DNA of 64,000 nucleotides, taken from NCBI GenBank assembly GCA_022494885.1, contig JAGVSM010003760.1, positions 62,001 through 126,000 of the forward strand, written 5' to 3'. Positions within the stretch are counted from its first letter, which is position 1; every line of letters begins with the position of its first letter. The translations under genes were made by a program, and so were the position numbers. The notes under the pieces are model-generated. The model was given only the letters and a program-made list of their open reading frames with translations, searched no databases and was not told where the DNA came from. Shown here piece by piece: positions 21,696 through 31,812 of this stretch. The DNA is from Micrasema longulum. Lineage: Eukaryota; Arthropoda; Insecta; Trichoptera; Brachycentridae.

Positions 21696-21919
21696 TTTAA
21701 GCGTGAATTAAAACATTTTATTTATCTATTTTCCCGTAGCAATGAACTTCCGCACTATGCCAAATAAATTCCTTGAGTTATTCGCTGATTATGTTGTGTC
21801 TGAATCATAATAAAAAAAAAATGCGTAGTCTGGCATTGTTTCATAAAATGTCATACTAATTCTTATGACTTAATCATAAAATCATAAATGAATTTATCTT
21901 TTGTCCAAAGGGGGCTTCA

Positions 21920-22025
21920 TAATTTTCACACACACGTTTCGGCACAACAGTGCAAGGCACATCCTCAAGGAAAGATGTGACGTCAGATCCGATAACGCAT
22001 TGTTTACTACCCGGCGGACACCGCA
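21920..22025 (-). repeat. Penelope-like terminal repeat fragment (tentative)
   Basis: On minus: CTTGAGGATGTGCCTTGCAC, TGTTGTGCCGAAACGTGTG. The TGAGGATGTGCC...GTGCCGAAACGTG wording is like that near Penelope-type elements, where it forms a hammerhead-type core. The stem does not pair cleanly here. Confidence 0.35.
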
Positions 22026-22109
22026 CAGGGACACAAGGTGGTCAACCTTTCATTTTAGAGGGTGACCATGAATATAAACCTTACAATTTTAACTAAATGG
22101 ACAAACACA

Positions 22110-22750
22110 AACTAACTTACACTTAATGAAAAAAAAAGAAATATTATCCATTTTGAATCTAAAAAAAAATGTCATAGTAGATGCTTACATATATAATGAA
22201 CGACTAACTGAAATAGAACATGTTAAATACTTAGAACTAACAATAGACAGACAGATTATATCAACAATTTAATAAATAAATATACACCTTTCATCCAAGT
22301 TTTTAATTGAAACACTTAGTAACATAAAAAAAAAAACAAACATACATTTAAAAAAATGGAGCACTTTAGGTTGAACTTGCAAACAGGAGTCTGGTTCTTG
22401 TGTTTGGAAAGTTTACAAAATATTATAAAATATTAATAAACGATAATTTTATTTTTTTATTTATTATTGTTTAGTTCATTCAAAATTGTTTTCCCAGTTT
22501 TTTTTTAACTGGTTCAAAGTATTTCTAATACCAAATTATCATTTTTTATCGATAGTTCAATGAGTGGCAATATTTTTTGTTATGTAGTTGATCTTTTTTC
22601 GACTTTCTTAATTTATAAATTAATAATATTGTTTAAAATGTTCGGTATTACTTATACTATTATACTTACATGTATTTATAGTTAACTGTATTTGTAACTA
22701 ATATGTAAAAGGCACTAAGTGCCGTTTATTTCAATAAAATAAAAATAAAA
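22110..22750 (+). mobile_element. LINE J6: RT scrap and 3' UTR
   Basis: At 22160-22260 the plus strand reads IVDAYIYNERLTEIEHVKYL, typical of the RT strand before the thumb, followed by decayed sequence. From about 22540 the 3' UTR ends TAATATGTAAAAGGCACTAAG, TGCCGTTTATTTCAATAAAA, with an AAATAAAA-type tail. The same UTR recurs at 22990-23200. Confidence 0.55.
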
Positions 22751-22756
22751 TAAAAA

Positions 22757-22915
22757 TCGGCGGAATTAAGGGGCGCTGGATTGACATGGGAAGAAGCGAA
22801 AGTTCTGGCTGGCGATAGGGTCTCCTTGAGGCAACTGGTGATGTCCACATGCTCCACTTAGGAGCGGACGTGGAAAAGAAAAAGAAGAAAAAGATGAAGA
22901 AGAAAAAAAAAAATA
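22757..22915 (+). pseudogene. LINE C-terminal tail with (AAG)n end
   Basis: The plus frame reads GAGLTWEEAKVLAGDRVSLR, QLVMSTCSTLGADVE, then KKKKKK from AAGAAGAAAAAG. The TWEEA..LA.DR..LR...ST pattern is that of the last residues of a LINE polyprotein. It ends in a simple-repeat tail and lies between two J6 3' ends. Confidence 0.55.
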
Positions 22916-22989
22916 TTAAATGTTTTTTTCATCTCATTTGTCATATACAAAAATTTTTATTGAAAGAACTTAATAAAGCAAAATAAAAA

Positions 22990-23200
22990 CATAATCCGTA
23001 CCGAATGGTGCATTTTTTTTTTGTTGTATAGTTTACCTTTTTTAGAATTTCTTACTTTGAAAATTAATATTATTGTTTAAAATGCTCTATATTACTTATA
23101 ATTATAATTACATTTATGTATATTTAACTGTATTTGTAACTAATATGTAAAAGGCACAAAGTGCAGTTTATTTTAATAAAATAAAATAAAATATTTTACG
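22990..23200 (+). mobile_element. LINE J6 3' UTR, second copy
   Basis: TTATTGTTTAAAATGCTC, CTAATATGTAAAAGGCAC, AAAGTGCAGTTTATTTT match 22600-22740 closely and end in AATAAAATAAAATAAAA. Confidence 0.6.
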
Positions 23201-23270
23201 CAATCAAAAATATTATATAACGCGTAAAATTGAATGTGGTCACCACAATTTGGGCGATTCAAGGTGTTTC

Positions 23271-23483
23271 GCCACCGTTGGGCGCCGATGTAGTTTTTTG
23301 TTCCCCGTTATTCATAACTTCGCGACACCCTACTATCCCCCAACTTTATTATCGTATCGAATTTTATTCGATTAAAATAAATAAAATGCAATTTAAGTTT
23401 ATGTCTGTTTGCCGAGACGTCATAACTTTGTTGTGTGTGCTTGGAATAATATTATTAATTGAGATAAGAGCAGAGAGTGTACA
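23271..23483 (-). mobile_element. Possible short LTR with primer-binding site
   Basis: On minus, 23483 down to 23289 reads TGTACACTCTCTGCTC...AACAAAAAACTACA, a 195-base block with TG...CA ends and an AATAAA signal (complement of 23345-23350). Immediately downstream comes TCGGCGCCCAACGGTGG, which resembles an LTR-retroelement primer-binding site. No second LTR or gag/pol is seen, so this is a tentative 5' relic. A plus-strand 39-codon frame with a hydrophobic start (from 23386) is probably chance. Confidence 0.4.
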
Positions 23484-23555
23484 AAAAATACAGTTTCGTA
23501 CATGAAAAAGATAAACATTATGTGGAGAGTGGAATTCAAATGAAGATATGTCCAT

Positions 23556-24161
23556 TAGGATGGGCCGATATTTTTTTTTCCGAATTTTGAAATGAAAGGG
23601 GTTTAATAAAATGCCTTTTGGATTACTCGGGATGCAAAATATGTATAAAAAAATGTTTGATACTACTTTTGGCCTTCAACCAGAGCTTGAAGTTATCAAA
23701 AAAGTCAATTTTTTGCCCTAAACCGGCTTTCATTTCGTATTTAAGTACGAAAATCAGTCTAATGAAATTGTGTAATCTGTATTAAATCTTATTATATAAG
23801 CATCCAAGGGCGTGAGTTGGACTTTGTTTTGTGATAAATGGATAGCATTGTTTTAATGTGCCATTGTTTTTGTCAATTTTAGTCAGGCGCTCAACGGAAT
23901 CAGTTCCACGGAGTGTATTTTTTTTGCATTTCGGTAGTTTTAAAACGTGTTCGAATTTGTAATGTGATTAAATTATATCTTTACGAACAAAAAAATAATT
24001 TTATCAATATAGATAATTAAAAAATGTTCAGACAGCTATAAACTTCAAACTTCTGATGAGGGCCAAAAGTAGTATGGAATATTTTTTTAAGTAATTTTTA
24101 CGTTCAATGCGATCCAAAAGACAACTTTTTAGACCCCTTTCACTTTGATCGGCCCACTCTA
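23556..24161. mobile_element. hAT-type MITE with 8-bp target duplication
   Basis: A 606-base element with inverted ends of about 150 bases: TAGGATGGGCCGAT left and, reversed, TAGAGTGGGCCGAT right. Deeper matches include GAAAGGGGT, CTTTTGGAT, TACTACTTTTGGCC and GAAGTT. It is flanked by perfect copies of ATGTCCAT (23548-23555 and 24162-24169). The 8-bp duplication and TAG ends fit the hAT superfamily. No transposase is present. Confidence 0.85.
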
Positions 24162-24232
24162 ATGTCCATCTTGTTGTGTGGAGGTTGTCGCGTTCGCTTA
24201 TAATTCTTAAGGTAGGACTGATCACCTACGCT

Positions 24233-24485
24233 AGATGTGTTTTACAAATGCAGTGCCCTATGCACCACTGGGTGCCGATCGATGTTAATATCTGGGGTTA
24301 TTGATAAATGACTGCCGTTCGTCGGAATTGACATTGCGAGCCTAAGACAAATGGCGGCGCGGCTAGAGCGCAGGTCCGGCGGTAGATTAATCCGTACAAC
24401 TGTTTACCTTTATGTTAAGTGACACACCTAATAAATATCTTACAGTGGTGGTCCCCGATAAATAAATACTCAGCGGTATGCACAC
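24233..24485. other. SINE C tail remnant and GC-rich patch
   Basis: CAAATGCAGTGCCCTATGCA, CCACTGGGTGCCG is a SINE C tail. From 24330 a GC-rich patch (ATGGCGGCGCGGCTAGAGCG, GGTCCGGCGG) follows, with words like GACATTGCGAGCC that echo the block at 15270. Not identified. Confidence 0.45.
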
Positions 24486-24605
24486 GCGGTATTGTTGGAT
24501 TCAGGAAGAGGTTCAAAATAGACGTGTAAAAAATAATTAATAACGATCATTTCATATTATTAATATTTAAAGCATTAACTTTGTGGTCAAACATTTCAAT
24601 AAATG

Positions 24606-25445
24606 TTCATCATCATCATCATCATCATCATCAGCCGTCTCTTGTCCAATGTTGAACATAGCCCCCCCCCCTTTAGTCTCCATATTTCCCTATCCTGAGC
24701 CAACCGCATCCAACCACTTCCTGCAACTCGTCTTATGTCATCAGACCACCTTGTCTGAGGCCTGCCGACACTTCTTCTACCCGTTCTGGGTCGCCATTCC
24801 AGGACTTTTTTGGTTCATCTAGAGTCTGTGATTCTGGCTATATGACCAGCCTAGCTCCATTTCTGACCACATCGGTGGTCTTTGTTCTCGCTCTAATCCA
24901 TGTATTGGTTTTTCTGTCTCTCAACGAAATACCCAGCATTCTCCTTTCCATGGCTCTCTGTGTCACTGATAATTTGTGTAAATTTTCGTGAACACAGAAG
25001 TTTCACAGCCATATGTCAGTACAGGGAGAACACAAGCATAAAAAGTTTCTTCTTTAAGTAATGTGAATACTTCGAAGATTTTAGAATAAATGCGAGCTTA
25101 TCAAAGGCGGCCCATGCTAAACCTCGCCTTCTTTCTATTTCTACCTCTTGATTATCTTTGCCGAGCTTTATTTCATGTCTTAAGTATATATAACTATCAA
25201 TCTTTTCAATTATTTCTCCATTTACTAAGATGTTACATGATTGGTTTGCATCACTCATTACTTTAGTTTTTGAAGCATTCATTTTCAAGCCTATTTTCAG
25301 GGATGCTGTATTAACTTCGTTTATCATGTTTTCGAGTTTTTTCTCATCTTTAGCAAATAGGACTATATCATCTGCGAATCTGAGATTGCTAATCAGTTCG
25401 CCGTTGATGTTAATACCCTTGTCGTTCCAGTCAAGAGTTTTGAAG
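24606..25445 (-). pseudogene. RTE-type LINE: RT core to C-terminus (family R2)
   Basis: On minus from 25440: KTLDWNDKGINI, GELISNLRFADDIVLFAKDE (the FADD catalytic box near 25365), NEVNTASLKIGLKMNASKTK, IYLRHEIKLGKDN, ERRRGLAWAAFDKL. In other frames it continues to GRPQTRWSDDI, MRLAQDREIW and VQHWTRDG. The 3' tail is a (CAT)n run on plus (24608-24633). It is the only LINE here that still shows its RT catalytic box. Frameshifts and a poly-C run disrupt it. Confidence 0.82.
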
Positions 25446-25449
25446 ACAA

Positions 25450-25695
25450 TAAATGTTATTAAATATTTTTACATGATCACTTGCCAAATTTTCTCTGTCT
25501 ACGGGCTTCGAGACGTACCCGTCTCTTTGCCAGGACACCAATTAAACCAACATGCAAAACCCACCATACACCCTCACCATAGTTGTTGCACAAAAATATA
25601 AAACCAACACGGCATGCATTTTAATAAGCACGTGCACTGATTAGGACAAACATGTGACAATACTTACATAAAAATGAAGTCATTAATAGACTTCA
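25450..25695 (-). repeat. Family E arm, single
   Basis: On minus the core reads CTGGCAAAGAGACGGGTACG, TCTCGAAGCCC: the stem is kept but the CTGANGA and GAAAC boxes are altered. The flanking CCAACATGCA and ACACGGCATGC match other E copies. Probably inactive. Confidence 0.55.
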
Positions 25696-25847
25696 CGCTC
25701 TAGGCAAAGTATCAAGACGTTGGTGACTCATTCCATGTTAAGTTTAGTTTATATAGGACGGCCCTTCACCTGTATTTTATAGGTAGGAAAATCTAGTACC
25801 TATTGTTCTAGATCAATTACCTATTGTTCTAGATCAATTAAATTTGT

Positions 25848-26135
25848 TGCAACAGAGAGGGAAAACATTTTTGATAAGGGAATATGAGAGTCTAGGCATT
25901 TGCAGGACTTATGACCTGTCGTTGGCTGGTTTAAGTGTCCAGAACATAGGCAGAATGGCGAATGTTACAAAGTGTGTAAAGTGGCCATAAGCCCTGTAAA
26001 TGCCTAGACTCCCATATTCCCTTCACAAAAATGTTTTCCCTCTCCGTTGTAACAAATTTAAATACGAGCAGCTCCCTAGGGAGAAAGTTCAGCCAGTCTG
26101 CAAGCATTTGGACATACTCAAAACATTATTGAATA
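25848..26135. repeat. Family D foldback with head
   Basis: A minus tail (CAACAGAGAGGGAAAACA, GTCTAGGCATTTGCAGG) is followed by a plus tail (GTGTGTAAAGTGGCC, TAAGCCCTGTAAATGCC, CATATTCCCTTC), then the head box CTCCCTAGGGAG, CAGCCAGTCTGCAAGC, ATTTGGACATACTC. The arrangement '- tail, + tail, head' recurs at 31530 and 58060. Confidence 0.78.
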
Positions 26136-26570
26136 TAATTTGTAGTTAATTATACATACAAATTGATTAATTAATACAAAAAAGCAGTGAGTTTTAGTAA
26201 CTTTTAAATTTGAATTACCCTATAAAGGTCAGACCACATCCATAATATTAGCTTACCGGTCGGGCATCTAGGATTTAAATAGATGACTTAACTCGAAAAC
26301 TCTTTGTTAGTAAAGGAGGTCTCCAATATTTCTCTATACGCCCAATCGAATATTTTGGAACTATAAGAATTCATTTACTAATACTTCCAATTGAACTTTT
26401 CGTGTATGCTATTATTTTTATTATCAAAAATCCATACAAGGTGGTCTTAATCATAATGTTTATATTATGGTTGTAATGATGCAAAACATCGTACGGTACA
26501 TTTTCAATAATAAATTGCATTTTTTACATTTTCAAATTCTGGTGCATATAAAAAATATTAAACGCATTAG
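26136..26570. other. AT-rich spacer, nothing recognised
   Basis: No gene or repeat match is found. Confidence 0.5.
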
Positions 26571-26576
26571 ATTTAT

Positions 26577-26820
26577 TTATTTCGGTAGTTAGATGGCAAA
26601 AGGGACCATCTGTATTTTTTTCTGTTTTTTGGTTTTCAAAAGTTTTAATCAATATTTCAGTAAATACACATAGTAAAAAAAACATAATTTTGAATTATAA
26701 TTTATTATTGAAAAGCAACACTTAAATATTTAAGTTTGGATATTGAATCGTATTTCAGCTCTCCTGAACATTTTTGAAAATTACAGATGGTCCCTTCTGC
26801 CATCTGACTACCGATTTATT
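26577..26820. mobile_element. MITE F with 38-base inverted ends
   Basis: Left GGTAGTTAGATGGCAAAAGG, GACCATCTGTA and right TACAGATGGTCCCTTCTGCC, ATCTGACTACCGA are inverted copies about 170 bases apart. The family is also seen in part at 931 and 1701. No coding sequence. Confidence 0.72.
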
Positions 26821-26984
26821 AACGGCCTTAGCCAATTTGCACAGTTTGTAAATCTGCATGTTATTTGTACAAAAATAATTTATGAATACAGAACATAATA
26901 CTTAAGCTAAAGGCAAGTAAAGTTAACGGCAAGTAAGACAGTAAATTAGATCAAACGTAGATATAAATAATACGTCTAATAAGG

Positions 26985-27565
26985 GCCTTAATTATTAGAT
27001 TTCCTCATACCAGGTTTATATTAAGAAATAACTTTACACGCTTTAACTATTTATAGCTGATATAAAAAAAGCTTACTTATAAAAATATTTATTACCCAAA
27101 ATAACAATTCACAGGTTATTTCATCCTTAATTTTTTTAAACAGTCAACACTGATATGTGCGCGTGCGCAGTAACTTTTATAACAACACAAATAAACGTCA
27201 AAGTCAAATCGAAACGATTGAGACTACTGAGAATAAACTGTAGAATTCGTTTTCAACTTCTCCTCTTCTTCCTAATTTTGATTTCATTTTCTAACGGTTT
27301 TCTCCATGTTTGTTCTCGATTACACTGACAGTAATTTCGATATTATTTTGACGTTTGTTTGAGTTGTTATAAAAATTACTGCGCACGCGCACATATCAGT
27401 GTTGTCTGTTAAAAAAAAGCTTGAAATAACCTGTGAATTGTTATTCTGGGTAATATTTTTTTTAATAAGTAAGCTTTTTTATATCGGTTATAAATAGTCA
27501 AACCATGTATAGTTATTTCTTAATATAAACCTGGTATAAGGAAATCTAATAAGTAAGGTCCATAA
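26985..27565. mobile_element. MITE G, two-armed
   Basis: Plus arm from about 26988 (GGGCCTTAATTATTAGATTT) and minus arm to about 27565, each about 270-300 bases, meet near 27240. Both carry the GCGCGTGCGCAGTAAC box (or its complement) and the AAGCTTACTTATAAAA stretch. Single arms lie at 2441 and 56697. The flanks hold ATAA on both sides, but the exact duplication is unclear. Confidence 0.72.
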
Positions 27566-27910
27566 GTTCCAACTCTGTTCATCGGTTCTAAAATGAAGAA
27601 ATTTGTAAACGTTTTTCTATATCAGCATAGGAATAGGTTCCTCTTTCGAAGCCGAGCAACAATGCAACTCTTCTCAGAAAACGATGCTGGACGGATTCCA
27701 AATGGTCAATGTGATTCCGATAGTACGGAGACCAAATTATATTAGCATATTGGGGACGAATTAACGAAAAGTAAAGTATTTTAATGTTGTAAAATTCTTT
27801 GAAGTCATTGGTCAATGTATTGATGAAACCGAGAAGTTTTAGAAATGTGTATACACTGTTGTCGATGTGTTCACAGTAGAACGGTTTATTGTCTAGAGTC
27901 CTAGAGATTT
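27566..27910 (-). pseudogene. LINE RT, post-RT region
   Basis: The minus frame contains LYFSLIRPQYANIIWSPYYR, HIDHLESVQHRFLRRVALLL. This is the RP.L.Y....W.P......LE.VQ..F.R signature of Jockey/CR1-like LINEs. It is preceded by DNKPFYCEHIDNSVYT-like sequence and stops near 27588. Truncated at both ends. Confidence 0.78.
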
Positions 27911-28224
27911 AAGGTCCTTCATAGAAGAAAACAGTGATAGTGCAATGTTTTTTACTCTTAAAAGACTGTGGTAAATAATCCCTTTGCGGGCAGCGATGTA
28001 ATATCGTGTTACCACTAGTAAAAGACGGAATATTATAAAGTTCCGACATTAAAAAAAAATCAAATAACACGGAAACATACTGTTTAATAACTCCTTTTCC
28101 ATAATTTATGTAAATAAACATATAATTTAGCCTTATTATAGAACAAAAAAAAACATAAATACACCGCTTATATTACGCGCGTGCGCCCCCCATCGCTGTC
28201 ATAAACTGACTGAATATGTTACTG
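27911..28224. other. AT-rich spacer, nothing recognised
   Basis: No recognised feature. A short GC patch (ACGCGCGTGCGCCCCCCAT) lies at 28175. Confidence 0.45.
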
Positions 28225-28420
28225 TTTTTATTTAATTATTTATTCAATTTTATTTTATTTAGAAAACATATAGTCATACATAATAAATATTAAAAACAAC
28301 ATTTTTTTTAACATAAAAAAACCAATTAAGTTTTCATAAATTATGCAAAAGATATAAACTTTAAATGTGACAAAAAAATAATTAAATAAAAATTTCAAGT
28401 GAGAAAAGAATAATTGTTAA
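28225..28420 (-). mobile_element. LINE J4 3' UTR
   Basis: ATTTTATTTTATTTAGAAAA, CATATAGTCATAC and CAATTAAG...GTGACAAAAA match 44565-44740. Poly-T-rich on plus, so a minus-strand LINE tail. No coding part is present. Confidence 0.45.
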
Positions 28421-28830
28421 CGTTTGCGTTTTCCACGGAGGCAATAAATTAAAATAAATAAAAATACCGAATGTACACTCCGAGCCATCCACGCACACAC
28501 ATGAACGCACATATACAAACATATACATTACATGCGGCACATATAAATAGCATAAACCACTCAAGATGCACAGTCAATATGTTTTACACAACACCGGCCG
28601 CAAAAGAGCGTCTCTGTCTTCCTTATCACGAGTTATATATTCGTGCTCTCTTTTATACAGATATGTTGTTAAATTAGAGTACATTCATTCTTCGCGAGTC
28701 AAGGATAAATATTTTTTATTTTTGTAACATCCAGCATAGTTATACAAATTTTATTTTCCAAATCCGGCGTGAAAATGTCCATTTAAAGATTACAAAAAAT
28801 ACGAATTCACGATTTAAATAATTAAGAAAG
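28421..28830. other. Unassigned spacer
   Basis: It includes a CACAC/CATATA-rich stretch at 28490-28545 and a moderately GC-rich patch near 28590 (ACCGGCCGCAAAAGAGCG). No protein is recognised. Confidence 0.4.
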
Positions 28831-28834
28831 GTAT

Positions 28835-29115
28835 ATCAATTCTTCTGTCCTATGTCGACTAGGGTGACATCACAGCCACACGAGAGTTAACGGTGTAAAC
28901 AAATTTTGTGGGTTTTTAACTCTAAAGAAGGAGATTACTTTACAATTTTCAATATTAAGTAGAAGACAGTTAATATCGCGCCATTCATCGAGATGAATGA
29001 ATGTACAGTACGCAAGGGTGTCCTGTCCTCTCTGCCTACCACTACAAAGTAACGGCGTGATGATTTTTTGTTGTTTGATTTTATGTTCCTCGTTCTGCTT
29101 GGATACGGGAGAAAT
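28835..29115 (-). pseudogene. LINE reverse transcriptase fragment
   Basis: The minus strand reads HLDEWRDINCLLLNIENCKV, ISFFRVKNPQNLF. The L..W...N.L.LN..KCKV.SF.R pattern is the RT region following the catalytic box in Jockey/I-like LINEs. A frameshift separates it from the RKTRNIKSNN-like upstream part. Confidence 0.55.
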
Positions 29116-29625
29116 GCAGGCACATAGTTAACAATGTTTTTTTAGTTATCTTAACGAGAAAATAAGATATCTTTTCAATTTGAATAAGTATAACGGTTAG
29201 CTGTATTTAAGTAAAAGATTGAAGATAGTTAAATAAAGAGCAGTTTGATGATTATACTCAATTATATTCAACGTATATTGTCCAAAAATGTTAATTGATT
29301 CCATAAGACGTTCTCGATTGCTTCTGTAGCGCATACAAAGGAAATTTCTAGTCAAACTGTTTTATTATTATCATAATATTATAGTTAATGATTAACTTTT
29401 AGATCGTAGTCATTGGGTTGTGAAGGTTTAGTTGAAAATGGACAATTAAAAGCGGTTAACGATCCCATTTCTAAGCTATTAATTACTTACAAATGTAAAT
29501 AAAATATACCAATGTTAAATTTTACTAAAATTTAAATGTCGCGTCGGATTATAAATTAAAGCTCTTTATATAAAGTTTATGTTTGAAGCACTAACTTTGT
29601 GGTTATTCATTTTAATAAAATAAAT
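29116..29625. other. AT-rich spacer, nothing recognised
   Basis: No gene or repeat is identified. Confidence 0.45.
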
Positions 29626-29629
29626 AAAA

Positions 29630-29848
29630 CAACCTTGTTTTTAACCGCTAATTTTTATTTTCCACCGACCGGTTTCAAAGCAAACAAGCTTCTTCTTATT
29701 GGGTCCACGTGTAGTATTTAGTGAACATGATAAAAATAAAAAAGGAATCAATTCATTAGTTACGTAAACCTTGATGAAGAAGCTTGTTTGCTTTGAAATC
29801 GGACGGTGGAAAATAAAATTTAGTGGTTAAAAACAATTTATTTCATTA
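29630..29848. repeat. Family M foldback with hammerhead-like arms
   Basis: Left arm 29630-29702 and right arm 29765-29848 are inverted copies: TTTTTAACC.CTAAttttTATTTTCCACCG (in parts), then CAAAGCAAACAAGCTTCTTC. The right arm on plus reads TTGATGA, stem AAGC/GCTT, GAAA (29795-29798), then TCGGACGGTGG. It differs from the CTGATGA core by one base. The same layout as family E, with a different sequence. Confidence 0.65.
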
Positions 29849-29892
29849 TAAAGCCCTTTAGTTTTCATATGACTAAAATAATTTGAATTACG

Positions 29893-30165
29893 TTAATAAA
29901 TATTAGTATATAACCACTTACTGACTTTTAATACCTACCGGTTTTGAGACGTACCCGTCTCTTCGCCAGGACACTCATTACACTAACATGCAAAAACTAA
30001 AATACCCCTTTACCGTTGCCATAAACGTAATATATAGTATTTATGAAAAGAAACATTAATAACATGCTGAATTTAAGGGGATGAAAACATCACCGTGTTT
30101 GAAAAGGCGCTATAAAAATAGGTTAACAATATTCAGTAGACAAACATATAAACAATTTTTTTTAA
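29893..30165 (-). repeat. Family E arm, single
   Basis: On minus: CCTGGCGAAGAGACGGGTAC, GTCTCAAAACCGGTAGG. The stem is intact, but CTGANGA is CTGGCGA and GAAA is AAAA. The outer end TTAATAAATATTAGTA and the AACATGC box match the 1083 element. Confidence 0.6.
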
Positions 30166-30299
30166 CCCTTTCGGATTACAGTATTTGATAAAATAATTTG
30201 TTTTCTTTTTTAAATTCATGCATGTATTTTATTTTTTATGCTAATATTTTTAACATCTCTGATTAACAATATTTTGAGTCTGTCCACATTTTTGTAGTC

Positions 30300-30450
30300 A
30301 TGGACTGGATTCAACTCTCTGGGGAGCTGTTTATATTAACATATTACAACCGAGATGAAAAAAAATTTAGAGAAGGTAATATGGAAGTCTAGGCACCTAC
30401 AGGGCTCGTGACCTGTCATTGGCTGGTTTAAGTGGCCACTTTACACACTG
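30300..30450 (-). repeat. Family D head and tail
   Basis: CATGGACTGGATTCAACTCT, CTGGGGAGCTGTTTATATTA, TCTAGGCACCTACAGGGCTC, GGCTGGTTTAAGTGGCCAC. Subfamily with the CTGGGGAG head. Confidence 0.8.
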
Positions 30451-30920
30451 ATTTTGGATAGTTTTATAGTAGTTTTTTGTATAATTTCAGTCTCTGCTTT
30501 TTGGTCTCGACAGTTCTTGTCACGTTTTAGAATGTTGTATATGATATTGTTCTGATATTCTCGTATTGTGTCCATGTTTACAACATTTAAAAACAAATTT
30601 AGTGCTTTGTCTAAAATTACACCAGTGGCTAATTTATTAAAACATTTTAAGGGTTCTAGTTAAAAGAGTTCAGGTTTATTTCATTGAATAGTTTTTTAAG
30701 AGAGTTCTTAAGTTGCTGTTAGATAAGGGAGGTCATATACCTACTAGCTAAAGTATTTTATTTTTCTGTCTTTTTAGTCACCCTATGTGATTTTGATTTC
30801 CTGCAATAGACTACAATATATCATATTTGAGTTGATATATTGTAGTTTAGTTTATTAATATAGTTTATTAGTTAGTTTATACATATTTTAGTTTTTACAT
30901 AGGCTTCATTTTTTCCGTTT
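30451..30920. other. AT-rich spacer with a short palindrome
   Basis: ACTACAATATATC at about 30809 and its inverse GATATATTGTAGT near 30834 form a hairpin. No gene is seen. Confidence 0.4.
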
Positions 30921-31146
30921 TCGGACACATTATATTACAATATTAATACATTATAAGAATAAACATATAAAGTTTTAAAACATATTTGTGCCGATAAACT
31001 ATTATATAATTCTTTCTACTCGGTATTTTGCTATGTTTTTTTTTTTCTTTCTTTAAATATGTTTCTTACTATGTATCCTGTTTTTATTTCGCATTTTACC
31101 GAGTTTCAAAATATTTTTATAGACATATTTATATATTTTCATGGAT

Positions 31147-31345
31147 TTTTTTACTATGTTTTCACTGCATTTATTACTTTGTTTTTATAATTTATTTTTT
31201 TTGCTATGTTTTTTTTACTACATTTTTACTATGTTTTTGCTACATTTTTACTATGTTTTTACAACAATTTTACTATGTTTTTATTACATTTTACTATGTT
31301 TTTACTACATTTTTTACCATGTTTTTATTCCATTTTTTACTTTGG
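31147..31345. repeat. Minisatellite of TTTTACTATG/TTTTACTACA type
   Basis: Short units alternate: TTTTTACTATG, TTTTTACTACATT, TTTTGCTACAT. They make long open frames in three phases (rich in Phe, Tyr, Leu, Cys) that are not genes. Confidence 0.78.
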
Positions 31346-31399
31346 TTTTCACTTTGTCCTGTATCTTTATAACTGTTTCTATTCATTGCTTACTGTTTT

Positions 31400-31525
31400 T
31401 ATATTTTTTTGACTGTCTTAGAACTGGGTAAATAACCCTAGTTAGACAGTCAAATCAACTTTACATAAATTATAATTTTGTGTATGTAATATAATGATAA
31501 TTAATAAATAAATAAATAAAATAAA
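31400..31525 (+). mobile_element. Probable LINE 3' end with (AAAT)n tail
   Basis: GACTGTCTTAGAACTGGG, TAAATAACCCTAGTTAGAC leads to TAATAAATAAATAAATAAAA. This is a typical LINE tail. GACTGTCT and AGACAGTC form a small hairpin. Confidence 0.45.
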
Positions 31526-31529
31526 TGAA

Positions 31530-31812
31530 TATACACGTCTAGGCATTTAAAGGGTTATGACTTGTCATAAGCTGGTTCAACACATAGAAGAGTCGAGAAA
31601 ATTTGGATGTTAAAACAAAGGCAGAATGGTGAATAGTACACAGTGTGTAAAGTTGCCACTAAAACCAGCCAATGGTCATAAGCCCTGTAAACACCTAAAC
31701 TTACATATCCCCTTTTCAAAAATGTTTTTTGCAAATAATTTAGATTTAAATAACTCCCTAGGGAGGAAATCCGGCCAGTTTGCAAACATTTGGACATAAT
31801 AAAAACATTGTT
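31530..31812. repeat. Family D foldback with head
   Basis: A minus tail (CGTCTAGGCATTTAAAGGG) is joined to plus sequence (GCAGAATGGTGAATAGTACA, CATAAGCCCTGTAAACACC), then CTCCCTAGGGAGGAAATCC, GGCCAGTTTGCAAACATTTG. Same architecture as 25848. Confidence 0.78.

Noticed and set aside
23386..23505. Small plus-strand frame starting MQFKFMSVCRDVITLLC, like a signal peptide
   Set aside because: It overlaps the LTR candidate on the other strand, is only 39 codons long and has no convincing exon borders. A hydrophobic stretch in AT-rich DNA is expected by chance.
24606..24632. CRISPR-like or satellite reading of the (CAT)n run
   Set aside because: It is a LINE 3' simple-repeat tail; no spaced direct repeats are present anywhere in the window, and the DNA is eukaryotic.
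31028..31431. Three overlapping long frames of 68-114 codons
   Set aside because: They come from a TTTTTACTATG minisatellite that is open in several phases. Composition is almost only Phe, Tyr, Leu and Cys.
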